Below are positions 11,724 to 22,767 of a stretch of 64,000 nucleotides of DNA, in pieces. Position 1 is the stretch's first letter. The number at the start of each line of letters is the position of its first letter. The notes under the pieces are model-generated. The model was not told the origin of the DNA. It did no database searches and worked only from the letters and a program-made list of their open reading frames with translations. Source of the DNA: Hymenopellis radicata (Eukaryota > Basidiomycota > Agaricomycetes > Agaricales > Physalacriaceae); assembly GCA_015501595.1 (NCBI GenBank), contig JADNRX010000048.1:62001-126000 (forward strand), given 5' to 3'. A program made the translations under genes and the position numbers.

Positions 11724-14002
11724 ATGAATTGCGTTGAGATCTATCTATACTACCTGCTGCTACTCCTTTCTCTAGTTCTCTTCTCGTTAGTACGGACACG
11801 TTCCAAACGGCAACATTCACCCAGTCTTCCTCCCGGCCCGCCGCGTGATGCGTTCATCGGGAATCTTCGTTTGTTCATGGCCAGCGCTGCCCAGCTCGAC
11901 CGCCCTTTTCGAGGAGAGACCTTTCACGAATGGGCGAAGACTCACGGTACGGCTCCATCTCAGGTTCCTGATCTCCGTGATAGTAACCTCTGTGCATGAT
12001 CTTCAGGTGACGTGATGTACCTCGAAGTGCTTGGACGCAAGATGTTAATATTAGACTCCTTGCAAGCTGCGAACGACCTTCTGGATAAACGTGGCAGCAA
12101 ATATAGTGGCCGACCGAGGGTCGCTGTTTTCGACATGTGAGCACCCTAGATCCAATTACTGTACCGTTTCGACCCTAAGTTCGCATAACGCGTCACGCGG
12201 GCCTGAGAACTGAACTTAGCCTAAACCATAACACATCACGGACCACAAATCCAGGGTCAAATCGCCCAAAACGGCAAACATTTCGGTCCCGCCTACGGCG
12301 GGACATCCAAATACAGTAATTTGGACCCTTGTGCCTGGCTACGAACTTGTTCCATATAAGTTCGTAGCATAACGTGTCACAGGCCGCGAACCTACGGTCG
12401 AAACCGTACAGTAGTGAATGTCCTCATACTCATGGCCCATGGGGGCATTTTTAGGATTGGATGGGAGAAGGTCCTAGGTTTCCTTCCGTACGGCGAAGAC
12501 CTCCACGTGCAACGTGGGATGATTCAACGGTTTCTGAGGCACCAAGAATGTCGTAACTATGAAGCGATACAGACGCGGGAGGCTCTCCGACTCATTTGGA
12601 GGATGCTAAATCAGGCGCCTGAAACACATCCTGAGGCACTGCAGAAGTTATTCTTTTGTTGCGCTGGAAATGTATGATCTCGCTGACCGTAACCTAGGTA
12701 TCCCGTTGCGGTTATTATGAAGGTCATGTATGGGCACGAACTCTCGGGAGACCATTTTATCTGGCTTGTGGAGCAGCTCGCCGAGGCGCTAGCAAAGGCA
12801 GACAGCTTTCTTGCGGACTGTTTCCCGTCATGTAAGTATCTGCGCGTTCGAGCTACGTGTCCAGACCATTGATTTGTAACAGTGGCACGCCTGTCTACGT
12901 GGTTTCCCTATTCAGAGTACAGAAAATCGGTTCGATGCACGCGGTCTTTGACCTCTCGAATCCTTAACGACGGATTTAATCTTGCTCACAACCATGTACG
13001 TGGAATGTTTTACATTTCCTCAGCAGTGCGCCGCGTTCAAATTACTAACAGTCAAATGACAACGTGTTTTCCTCCTTCGTGGCGACATCGCTTCGTCCTG
13101 ACGTTGATCTTTCTTCGACGCCACCTGTAAATTCCACTGAATGGCGAGAACACGTCAAGAATGCGGCGGGAATGTGCTATTGGGCCGCATCTGACACGGT
13201 ACCGTGACGACCTTCCTGTCAACCGTTCATCGATTGTCTGACTGAGCTTGTGATTACTAGGTATACGGAACACTGATGGTCTTTATCTTAGCCATGACTC
13301 TCCATCCGGAGTGCCAACGTAAGGCACAGGATGAGATTGATAAGGTCGTTGGACGACGTCGACTGCCCAGTTTTGATGATCGCCCGCACCTGCCGTACAC
13401 GGAGTCTATCTTACGCGAGACCTTAAGGTTCGTGCTTCGCCCGCAAGAGTTGATAGACAGTGTTCTGACTGTTCAGACAGATGGAAACCTGTTGCACCTA
13501 CCGGTATGCTGATTATATACACCTGAAGGTTAAGTCTCATTCAGTGATAGCCGTTCCCCATGTATCGACTGAGGACGATATCTATCGTGGGATGTTCATT
13601 CCAAAGGACACTATCGTCATTCCCAATATCAGGTTCATTGGATCCCTGAGTGGATCTTCTTTCTCTGATGTTTCGTCTGTAGAGGCATGACACTGGATGA
13701 AAGGACATACAAAGACCCCACTGAGTTTAAACCAGAGAGATTCCTTCCAAAAGGTATGGGTGGCCAAGAGGAACCTTTCCTTCCACCGTTTGGATTCGGT
13801 CGAAGGTGAATACTGCTGTGGAGATTACTAAGCATCCACTGACCGCTGGGATAGGATATGTCCTGGTCGATATCGTGTAGAGAACAGCCTTTGGATCGCT
13901 GTTGTCCTTCTTCTAGCGAGTTTCAATATCAAACATGCTGTTGATGAAAATGGGATCAAGCTTACACCTGAGCTCAAGTACACTGTCAATGTAGCTGTGT
14001 AG
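11724..14002 (+). CDS. Cytochrome P450 monooxygenase
   Basis: Eleven exons splice in frame: 11724-11946, 12007-12136, 12455-12646, 12698-12831, 12883-12995, 13052-13198, 13261-13427, 13481-13503, 13545-13632, 13683-13805, 13855-14002. The start MNCVEIYLYYLLLLLSLVLF is a membrane anchor, followed by a PPGPP hinge. The I-helix is KNAAGMCYWAASDT, the K-helix ESILRETLR (ExxR), then FKPERF and the haem loop FGFGRRICPGR with its ligand Cys. It should be an ER-bound haem enzyme oxidising an unknown, probably secondary-metabolite or xenobiotic, substrate; the sequence style is like basidiomycete CYP5150/O-methylsterigmatocystin-oxidoreductase-like P450s. All catalytic motifs are present. The C-terminus stops at KYTVNVAV, about 15-20 residues shorter than usual. 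Intron 2 is enlarged to 318 bp by a MITE. Confidence 0.88.
12157..12413. mobile_element. MITE copy 1 (TA-flanked) inside P450 intron 2
   Basis: The 257-bp element has terminal inverted repeats: the left end reads TACTGTACCGTTTCGACC and the right end, reversed, TACTGTACGGTTTCGACC, with the TA possibly being the target duplication. The inner parts repeat GTTCGCA and GTGTCAC/CGTCAC motifs. Removing it leaves an intron of 61 bp, the normal size here. Copies 2 and 3 lie at 29196-29402 and 36650-37035. Confidence 0.85.
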
Positions 14003-14174
14003 GTAACCATAGGCCGTTTTTTGAATTATGTTCTGACACATCGATAGGACTCTGCAACATTTCCCATTCTCTATTTCTCCATGGATATAGACTGTAACAA
14101 GTCTGGTTGAACTGTGCAGGCTACTCGGACCGGGTTGTGTCAGCGTACTACGTTTGTACGGACTGTATTTGGTG

Positions 14175-15875
14175 CTAAGAATCGATATCCTCAATAGCAA
14201 CGCCACATTCCAGGTCTACCATCGATGCTAGCTGAAGAAAACTGCCCGGCCAGTCACGTCTCATCTGAACATACAACCGACGTGGAATCTGTGCCCATTT
14301 CAGACACCTGCGATGGTCCTCCGACGAGTCCAACCTGGATCTTGGATCAATTTCCGTTCTCGTGGCCGCACTCTGCCCGTTGCCAGCGTAAGCATTGCCT
14401 GTCTCCTCCGCGCCCCATTTCCCTTCCACCATCCGAACCGCTGGCAGTCGGGAATATAACATCTCGAAGAAGGGGATATAATCACCGCCTGGGAGAGCGT
14501 ATTCGCAGTCTCCAATGTCCAAGAACTGCAGACAAGGCAGCCTGGAAGGCAGCTCGTCTGTGATTTTATCGAGATTAAGCCCCTCAGCAAGCTCAACTGT
14601 CATACTGAGGTTATAAAGGCGCAAAGACTCGACATGATGAGTGAGGGTAAAGAAGCGGAAGAGATGCACGGTGTTCTCCACATGCGAGTCCATATCGTAC
14701 GTGATAATCAGCTTGGTCAGGTTCCCAAGCGGCAAGGGCGATATCGGAAAACGGGGCACCGAATTTTCGACATATACGAGGGTGAGTTCCGTCAGAACGG
14801 GAACTGTCAATGTGGAGAAGAACTGCTTGCCACGGCCAGAGGCATACGCGCTCTCGAGGATTTCCAGGCGGCGAAGCTTTGACAGTGAGACGACATTGTG
14901 AATGGGAGTATGGACTGAAAGGGCAACAACGCGAAGCTCTTCCAAGTCCGCCATGGTACGCAAAACGTTCAAGCCGACTGCCTCGAACGCCGGAAAAGGC
15001 GGAATAGAGGTGAGCTGAGACCAAGGAAACACAACATGCTCCAAGGCTTGCCACGATTCTGTAATGGGTCCCGTCACGCTGCGAAGAACGGGGACACACG
15101 CTGAGTTGAATACATCAAGATTTAGATGCCATTCGTCCTCGGTATCGTAATGTAGGTAAATGGCTTCCAGCATGGAGAAGTTATTTCCGGAAAGGCGCTG
15201 CAAGGTTGACCGCGGAAGGTCCACCTGCAGATACTGCCAACGAGGTATGCTGACTTCAAGCGCTGGCAGGACCGAATAGTGCTTGAGATCGCCATCGCCT
15301 CCGAGATAAACCGACATAGGGAGACCTTTTGACCTCTCAGTGAACAGGCCTATTCTGTACGCACAACGATGATCTGGGATGCACCCTATATGCTTGTCAA
15401 AGTCAAGCCAGAGATATATCCACAGCTGAGGCAAATTAACCGCAAGTTCTCTCCAACGACGAGAGACGCGAGTTAAAAGCCAGGGAGCCGCTCGAGGATC
15501 GAGTGCGTCGGGGTCGTCCACGCCGTGGTATCCTACGCAATACCCAAATATTTCGGCCAGAAGATCACCCGGGATGGAACGCATGGGATGGAGGAGGGAT
15601 TTTGCATCTTCGAAGTGAGACTGCGCGCGCTGGCGTGCCGAGAGGAGATTGCTTAGCAACTGCTGCGCCTGGAAGATCTGCGCGTCCAGGTCCTCGAGAG
15701 TGGCGCGTGCGTCTTCCACAGTCTTGTGACAATCGGGGAGCTCAACGTCAAGCGGGGGATCGTTCTGACGGAGAAGTTCCTCTATGCGCGCTGTGCACAG
15801 TCGACCTGTTTCCTTGCCAGGTTGAAGTAAAATGCAGGAACAGTTGGCACAATATTTTGCATTGGAGTCCGCCAT
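14175..15875 (-). CDS. F-box protein with N-terminal coiled coil and LRR-like C-terminus
   Basis: A single uninterrupted frame of 566 residues from the ATG at 15875. Residues 1-30 hold a short Cys-containing start (MADSNAKYCANCSCIL). Residues about 45-95 form a probable coiled coil (TLEDLDAQIFQAQQLLSNLL). At about 97 comes the F-box (LHPMRSIPGDLLAEIFGYCV), followed by LLTRVSRRWRELAVNLPQLW, the hallmark of the large F-box family of mushrooms. The rest is Leu-rich with repeated LTxL/LRxLEIL patterns as expected of leucine-rich repeats that bind substrates. It would recruit an unknown target to an SCF ubiquitin ligase through Skp1. It ends 170 bp from the convergent P450 gene and belongs to a different F-box type from the multi-exon genes nearby. 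Confidence 0.9.
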   Translation of the reverse strand: MADSNAKYCANCSCILLQPGKETGRLCTARIEELLRQNDPPLDVELPDCHKTVEDARATLEDLDAQIFQAQQLLSNLLSARQRAQSHFEDAKSLLHPMRSIPGDLLAEIFGYCVGYHGVDDPDALDPRAAPWLLTRVSRRWRELAVNLPQLWIYLWLDFDKHIGCIPDHRCAYRIGLFTERSKGLPMSVYLGGDGDLKHYSVLPALEVSIPRWQYLQVDLPRSTLQRLSGNNFSMLEAIYLHYDTEDEWHLNLDVFNSACVPVLRSVTGPITESWQALEHVVFPWSQLTSIPPFPAFEAVGLNVLRTMADLEELRVVALSVHTPIHNVVSLSKLRRLEILESAYASGRGKQFFSTLTVPVLTELTLVYVENSVPRFPISPLPLGNLTKLIITYDMDSHVENTVHLFRFFTLTHHVESLRLYNLSMTVELAEGLNLDKITDELPSRLPCLQFLDIGDCEYALPGGDYIPFFEMLYSRLPAVRMVEGKWGAEETGNAYAGNGQSAATRTEIDPRSRLDSSEDHRRCLKWAQIPRRLYVQMRRDWPGSFLQLASMVDLECGVAIEDIDS

Positions 15876-16385
15876 GCCTTGAATTCAATTAGTTACTGTC
15901 CAATGCCAAACTGGGGTTTGTCACCATTCACAGTGTTCAGCGAGAGTAACCTGATTATTAGTCTCGCTCATGTCTCCCGTATGATTAAAAGTAACTCACT
16001 TGCACTAGACGCGTTATCAGATTCAGAGCGCGTCGACGACAAATTTCCCCAGAATGTCCCTGGCGAGTTCGTCACAGCCTATGTTAGGTCTCAGCTATCT
16101 ATGGGAAGAGCTGATGTACCGAACAGGTGATAGCTCTTGGCAGGTTGAGTGAGCAGAACGGTCTCAACCCGAGATGATCGAAGAGAAAGAGAGGAACGCC
16201 CACGTGTTACCAACATGCTCCGACTGCCTCAGCTCGCACGTCATCTTCCTACTTATCGTGTTGAGCCTCAGGCTTCGTCTCTGTTATTACTATTATGTGA
16301 ACCCTCCAGCTGCGGCCCGAGGCATCGATGAGCATTAAAGGCAAAATAAAGTCAACAGTGCTCTCAAGAGCGAGCTGGTTATATT
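15876..16385. other. Intergenic, no gene seen
   Basis: Upstream region of the F-box gene at 14175-15875 and downstream of the relic at 16386. No supported coding segment. Confidence 0.5.
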
Positions 16386-16852
16386 TCATCTTTCTTCGTG
16401 CACCTTTTTGATTAGCCTGCTACGCAGTGTGGTGATCCATGAAGCTTCTAGCATCCTCCAGCTCTGAACGTGTAGGACAAGAACTTGACGACTTCGGCGA
16501 CCTATATTGAAGACTCGAACATACACCATATTCGCTGAACTCCGCGAAAGGATCGTTACCTGGCCTAAATCCACGTCCGGCGCGAAGACTTTCTCATGAA
16601 CACATTTCGTAGGGCGTCATTCATACGATAAAGATACAGGAGCTCAAGCGGCGTAAGATAGGCACCCATGGCCATCTACGCGTCCTCAAGCAAGGAAATG
16701 CGAAAACCCTAGATATAGTATCGCACCTCCAAACGGCAGGTTAGCAGGCAGTGCGCCTCACGAGGCTTCTGGCTGTCTCGAGAAACACGAGAAGCCTGAC
16801 TTTCCTTGTTGCGAGATGTGACTTTCCGTCGCTTGTTAACTCGTCGTGCCAT
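16386..16852 (-). pseudogene. F-box gene relic 2, duplicate of relic 1
   Basis: Here the start codon survives at 16852 and gives MARRVNKRRKVTSRNKESQA, the basic N-terminus of this F-box family. The F-box core LPFDVLLE is reduced to LTCRLE by a short deletion. Then ELLYLYRMNDALRNVFMRK follows after an intron-like gap, and MVYVRVFNIG matches the LVYVRICQ segment of the intact gene at 17203-19636. Frame breaks and an in-frame stop after the YLYR.. segment show that it is not functional. The flanks match those of relic 1 (for example the CAAGAGCGATCGGGAC block at about 16870 and 1900), so the two are a duplicated pair. Confidence 0.7.
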
Positions 16853-17202
16853 GGTGGTGCACAACTGTCAAGAGCGATCGGGACGAACAAAGCTTGTTTC
16901 TAACACTTTCGTTCAATCACTTGTCTTTCTCAAAGACCTCTAGTTTGCTACATCATCCATGTAAAGCGTAGTACCCGTAGCGTCATCTTGTCATAAGTAT
17001 TTGTCATTTCTAAGCAATTATTCAAAGCAAGCATCGGGTACAATCAGCAGTACCAGCCAGAGCAATCGGTTATTAAGTATACAGTCAGGTAGGTAAGTCT
17101 AGAGTTCCAACAGAGTCCAAGTCCAAGACGCAAATACAGTTCCATCCAAAGTGGCAGCGTTATACAGTAATCCAGATCGACAGTCCAAGTTCCACAGCAA
17201 GG
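16853..17202. other. Intergenic, no gene seen
   Basis: AT-richer spacer between the relic and the 3' end of the next F-box gene. Several near repeats of AGTCCAAGT-like words occur at 17090-17200; nothing coding was recognised. Confidence 0.5.
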
Positions 17203-19636
17203 TCAGGTTCTCCGTTGTTGAGGTATCTTTCGCGTCAGGTGCACGATCGTATGCCGAGGCTTCTCCGGCGCTCCAAAAATCTTCACGTAGTCTTCATCCT
17301 CGAGGGCATCGTCGAGCTCATAGTCGTGCCTGAGAAGCGATCAGCTTTAAATGACCTAAAGAGCAAGCGAGACAACGTACGCGCAAATAAAATGATCGTC
17401 TAGCTCCATCCTCGTATATCCTCCAAGCTTCTCCGACGGCTTATCTCGACAAAACTTGCAATGGTAACGAATCGCCTCAGAAAATGTGCGCTGTATAACC
17501 CACTCCTCGGAGAAGTCACGTTTCCTCACCGGAGTGACGTGTTTCGCGAAGTGGTTAGCGCTAGTGAAAACGATACCTATGTGTTCCGAGAGGACATGAC
17601 AAACCTGTGTAGCCAGGGCAGTCAGCAATGAAAAGACAAAACGAAGAACTCATGCACAATCTTCCGCCAACTGTATAGGAGGCGCTTGACCACAGGCCCG
17701 AACCTTTTCTTGTCGGCAACGCATGATTGGCATTCGAAGAGGGGCGCTGACTTGTCCATCTGAGTGACCGTAGCCGTAGTCGGATCCATTCCCGCCACAA
17801 TCACCACCATCTCCACGAGCCAAGTCAACACGGGATGTTTCTGGTACAGTTCAAACCGTAGCTCCGTTCGCTGCCGACGCCCGCAATCTGCGATACGCAC
17901 GACATCCCCGTCCTTTGGATGGGATCTAACCCCTCCAGAATCTAGCGGGTCCGTACCTAGCGCACACGAATGCACGAGTGTCTCTGGGTAGAAGAGCGGG
18001 TGGAATGCGAGTGTAGATCTCTCGTTGGAAGTATCGCGATCCACGACGGAAATGTCTGCGGGAAGACGACTGCACTTGGTACAAATTACGCCACTAGTGG
18101 CGAGTTGAAGGCGAGCGCGGATATCGACGTGTGACATGCTCAGAGGCGGTCCCGATCGTCCACGATCAATCACGGAAACAAGTTGGACATCCAGAGTGAC
18201 CGATAATTCCGCGGCGCAAGCCTTAATGGGAGCAAGATCCTCATCGAAGACGTGAGAACATACATCGTTGTAGTCGGCTCGGTTGATGATAGCCTTCACG
18301 GGCGGAAAGGAGAGGAAGTACGGGAGATGAACCCAGGAGAAGGACGTTGGTTCATCTTCCTTGAGCATGCGGAGGTAGAACACAGCGACGTCTTTCCGAG
18401 ATAACGCCAGCCGCTCGCGGTATGCCAAGCGCTGGGTGCGAGCGGTATTCATAAACGTCGTCAAGCTCCCGGAAATGTTGGCCCAAACTAAACAGAAATA
18501 TCAGCACGAGTGGTCAACAATCTAGAGCCCGACATACTGCGGTCAGTCAACGGACGGGTCTGCCTCACGAAGTGGTGAGCAGTCAATCTCTCCAGTAGCG
18601 TATTATGTTGAACTTCTGTCATGAAGGTCAACTCTTCGCCGTAACCCAGTGTGCGTAACCGATCGCATATTCTTGAAAAAAAGATGAATATATGCGTTCA
18701 AAATCAAAGGAAAAAAAGTCAGCTTACTGATTGAAGCGAGTGCGTTTAGCATCCTCTAGTTCTTGGGCACGTTTTGTACGAAGAAGATTCATCCACTCCT
18801 GGCAGAGACGTGTATGCTGAAACATGCATTAGTTGTTTGACGGATGACGAGGATACGAGAATACACACCGCTTTGGCTGCGCTTTGCTCGGCCTTCTTAG
18901 CGGCGATAAAGTCCGTTGGATCACTCAATTTTTCCATGGCGAGTTTGGTTTCGTCGTAGGTCCTTTGCAGCGCGCAGCGTGCTAAGATACACTTGAGATA
19001 TGTGGAGAGATGTAACGAGGATGCACGAACTATACAGAAGCGGGATAACAGAGAATACAGGATCATCGACGTTTGGATCCCGCATAACAAGACTAGGCGG
19101 GGGGTTAGCACTCGCTTGTAGAAAGATAAGCCGATACTCACTGGTGTACAGCGCACGTTGAGCACATTCGACAAAACAGATTGAAGTCGGGATCCTTAAC
19201 GGCGGTCGTCCAACAGAACTATGAACCGTCAGAGTGACCGTCGCACTACGATGAAAAGCCCGCTTACCTGGCAGATGCGCACGTAGACGAGCTGCGCCCA
19301 TGCCGGCTCGGACATGCCGTTGAAGGGCTCCGGTAAATTGTCTGCATTCGCGCGCGCAGCCTTCCAAGCGGTGCGCGACCCTTTGCTCATCAGCGCGCCG
19401 CGTAAGACGCGATTGACACGTCCAAGGTTGAGCAGATCCAAAGGCAAAAGCAAGGAGCCAATCTGTGACCAAGTTGAGAGAGAAAAACGCGAAGAAAATG
19501 GCAGAAAAGGCACCTCGAGCAGGACATCGAATGGCAGGTCAGAAAGACCAACGCCATCGCGGCGAGCAACGGTGCGACGCTTGCGGCCACGCTTGACTGG
19601 GGCCGGCACCAGTGGCTGATTTTCTTTGTCGTCCAT
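17203..19636 (-). CDS. F-box protein with CxxCW zinc-like motif and long C-terminal domain
   Basis: The start at 19636 gives a basic N-terminus (KRGRKRRTVARRDG) and F-box SDLPFDVLLE, then after an intron LLPLDLLNLGRVNRVLRGAL. The next segment MPEP-like (NLPEPFNGMSEPAWAQLVYV) and a Cys motif (FCWTTAVKDPDFNLFCRMC) follow. Several exons later the long frame 18464-17622 carries FYPETLVHSCALG, TRTELRFELYQKHPVLTWLV and the TVTQMDKSAPLFECQSC motif; the last exons read KHVTPVRKRDFSEEW, then FICA joined to HDYELDDALEDEDYVKIFGA, ending QRRT at 17203. The order matches exon for exon the plus-strand paralogue at 45182-47620. It probably acts as an SCF substrate receptor; the target is unknown. Confidence 0.8.
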
Positions 19637-19784
19637 CTTGAGGGATGGTGGTGGTCAGTGGTTAAGGTGAGTCTGGCACAACAACGTTAAACAAGTGTCA
19701 TGATCATCGATCGACGCCTTTCCGTCGCAAGTGGATCAACAGCAATTAGCCCATAGAACATAGGAACCCTTCACTCCCTTCTCC

Positions 19785-21411
19785 TCAGTCCGCCACCTCG
19801 ATATACGCATCTCCGGTTCTACGTCCTCGAACCTGCATCAAGACTGTATGAGTATCGAGCTGACCAGAGAGATCGATACCGACCTCTACTAAAATCGTTT
19901 GCAACATGTGGTGTGTCGCCTTTTGGCCCTCGCAGAGCTCATCGACACGCGATTCGAGACGCGTCTGCATTCTGCGGAGGTCGTAAAGTAACCCTGTGGT
20001 CGAAATGTCGCTTCGAATCTTCGGGGTGTTAGGAGGACTAGATCAGCAACTACGACGCTCACCTTGAACGCGATTCGCGCATTGTCGACTCGTACACGTA
20101 GGTCTTTGACTTCGGCATTGATTTTCCCGCGTGCCGTCAAGTATTTGAGGCGGCCAAGTGTCGATAGCCCGGTAATTCTTCGTTCAACTTCGCCAATGGT
20201 TCTATAACTAACATCAGAGATACCAGTGGAGTCCAGTAACAGGGACTTACGTGCATAGGTCGAAGAGACTTGCAGTCGGAATAGCAGGTTCATTGGAACT
20301 TGAACCAATCTCGTTGATGATCGCGAGTGTTATGCATACTGTATGTTCAGCGAGGGCCTTGCACTCGTCGCGGGCCGCGCGCGCAACCTATTACGAGCAG
20401 AGTTAGTGGTCAGCATATTTCGGAAGGTTACTTGCCTCTGCAGCACTGATAGTCTTCCGCAGGATTCCACACGCCCCCTCGAGCACGGCTCCAAACACCG
20501 GGACCAGTTTGGCGACACTCTCCGCTATGTCCAGGCATGTGGCGAGGTTTGCCATGTTTGCTGGTCTAAAAATTGATGCTGAATCAGAGGAACCGGAGGA
20601 GTAACCCACATTCCGAAGCTTGGACAGTGCGTCGATGCGAGCATTCATCTCCCGAAAGCATGGGAGGGCAATCCGCATGACGTCTGCAAGATCCTTCGAA
20701 GGTCTGTCCATAGACCAATCAAACAGAATTCTTCCCTCAAAGAAATCGGAGGTGAAGGAGAAGTGGTACATGTCTTGACTGGGAATGCAGAGGTGAAGGG
20801 GTTCCCACCAGTAGGTATTGGTCACAGCTCCTTTGCTGGACATGATGGGAATGAGCAAGGCCTGAAGTTCCCAGTAATAGTTGCCCCTCTACAAATTAGA
20901 CGACATCAGCAACCCGATGTGAGATATACTCACCGAGCCATGCTTTTCCTGATTTGAAAGTATGACATGCCACTGCTCTCTTGCAGGTCCGCCTACAGTC
21001 TCAGCAAGTACAGCTATTGCATCCAGGCTCCTGTCTTCACCTTCCATCAGTGCATCAGACCATTGGTCAACCTCAACCTCCGAAATCCATTCTGTACTAG
21101 TCATCGAAACCCCGACGAGATCTTGCACATCTCTAAGCATCATTGTGAGAGGTTCCTACCATGACGCGAATGCCGGTGACATGCCTTGCCTGGATGGGCT
21201 CCCATTCATCCGAATCTTCCATGTATTGAAAAATCTCAAGCTCCTCATCCACACGATCCTCCGCCGCGCGCTCCTCATCTTCATCTGAAATGTAGGACGC
21301 GCAACTCTGGTAGTCGGATTCGGCATCTTCATTGGGGAAGTCGTCGTCAGATACATCCCGCGTCGTAGAGCGGTCATCCGTGGAGGAGATGTCGTGGGAG
21401 GAGGCGGGCAT
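19785..21411 (-). CDS. Paralogue C: acidic N-terminus plus MLKL/HeLo-like helical domain
   Basis: Six exons: 21411-21185, 21132-20934, 20888-20436, 20387-20251, 20201-20063, 20018-19785. The start is MPASSHDISSTDDRSTTRDV, followed by an acidic region (DEDEERAAEDRVDEELEIFQ). Exon 2 holds ISEVEVDQWSDALMEGEDRS and LDAIAVLAETVGGPA, conserved in all three paralogues. Exon 3 ends with LDIAESVAKLVPVFGAVLEG and exon 4 opens with VARAARDECKALAEHTVCIT, then the basic helix LGRLKYLTARGKINAEVKDL. This is the best-preserved copy. Two introns, 21184-21133 and 20435-20388, start with GC (GCATGT and GCAAGT) and both are needed for the frame. The protein ends GRRTGDAYIEVAD. Domain assignment to the MLKL-like four-helix type is an inference; no kinase or NLR domain is attached. 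Confidence 0.75.
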
Positions 21412-21726
21412 GATGAGGGTAAGACGCAGAAAAGGAATGCTGTTGAAACGTTGATGCCCCAGACACGTTAATAATTCCGGGCCTGTGATCGGACCAGCAC
21501 AGGATTCATTGACGAAGTTGACCGCATTCGGATGCCATCGCACGCACGATTAGCCTTCATCGTATGGAGAGCTACGGAGAGACGAAGTTATTGTTACGGG
21601 GAAAACAGATATTAATGAAGTGAGACGAGCAACAGACGAGCGCAGTCATTGGTTTGTCTCATGTTTACAGACTTAAAACACCTGCCCTCTCAAGCGGCTT
21701 TCCCTTTACTTTTAGCCACAACCACC

Positions 21727-22293
21727 ATGACTGCAAACTCCAACGACCTCCTTCCTCGTACGTCTATAGCGTCCTCTTACAATCCTTTTCAATTCTGACT
21801 AGCTGTCTTAGCTCCCTGGTTCCAGGCATGGATTGCTACACAATTTCAGCCTCTCGTCCGCAACGTTACCATGTTGCTCATTCGAGACGCCAAAGTACGT
21901 TATTCTGATCATCAACCTCTCATCCTCCATTCATCGAAGCCACCAATCAGGATCAAAACTTAGTATCTAGCATCGGCGATAATGGCCCCTTCGTTGAGGT
22001 CCCATTCCCCGACGGGCGCATGCCGTGGGGATTGAATGTCCCTGTTCCCAACCACGTATGTCATATCTATTATCTGCACTGTCGCGAGATAGCTGACTCC
22101 ATTACAGGGCAATATCACTCTTCCTCCTTTGAACAATGTTGCTGCCATTCGAGCACTCACTCTACCCCAGTCTTATGGTTATTATTATGGCTACTACCCG
22201 AACCAGCCAGTCGGACTCCTTGATGCCGGGCCAGACACATCAGCTCATCGCATAGAGAGGATTGCATCTGCCATTGGGCGCGCACTGAGCTGA
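21727..22293 (+). CDS. Mug135-like protein
   Basis: Four exons: 21727-21757, 21812-21894, 21951-22055, 22108-22293. They splice to about 134 residues starting MTANSNDLLPPPWFQAWIA. The N-terminal half is an amphipathic helix (WIATQFQPLVRNVTMLLIR). The second half carries NGPFVEVPFPDG, LPPLNNVAAIRALT, YYGYYPNQPVG and HRIERIASAIG, the series of short motifs typical of the Mug135-like C-terminal family that is multiplied in basidiomycetes. The founding member is a meiotically upregulated fission-yeast gene; no biochemical role is established. Upstream is the divergent start of paralogue C, about 310 bp away, so the two may share a promoter region. Confidence 0.7.
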
Positions 22294-22767
22294 ACACTCT
22301 GGAGGAGTAAAGTGTCCTTCAGACAATTGTTATGTTGCCAATATTGACTCGTCATATCACATGAGTGCAAATGAGAAAGTGTCCCATTGAGGAACGACGG
22401 TTGCAAGCATTGTTAGAGCACCTCAAGCAATCATTCTTTCGGAAATGATTCCTGGCTTATATAGAACCAAATTCCAATTGGGGTGCCCACCGGAGAATTC
22501 AGAAGTTATTGCGCCACCATCGAGGAACGAAGTTTTTATTACGGAGTAAACACTTGCTACAACAGACGGATCTAGCGCACGTAGACCAGCACTCCGCGCA
22601 CGCCGATCAAGGGTATACAACATGATATTCGTAAAAGTAATCGTACAGAGACGTAAGAAAGGTAGTAATACAAAGGCGCATAAACAGGAGAGGAGTTGCA
22701 TAAATACTAAGTAATACTTTTGTACAAGCATCTCATGTCTTTACGACATCACCAACTGGGTGCACAC
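22294..22767. other. Intergenic, no gene seen
   Basis: Convergent spacer between the Mug135-like gene and the kinase gene. It contains a likely terminator-side AT-rich stretch around 22530-22720 but nothing coding. Confidence 0.5.

Noticed and set aside
12647..12697. Reading the P450 as broken at AGNV-stop (12677)
   Set aside because: An intron with a GTTATT donor at 12647 and CTAG acceptor at 12697 restores LQKYPVAVIMKVMYGH, the expected sequence.
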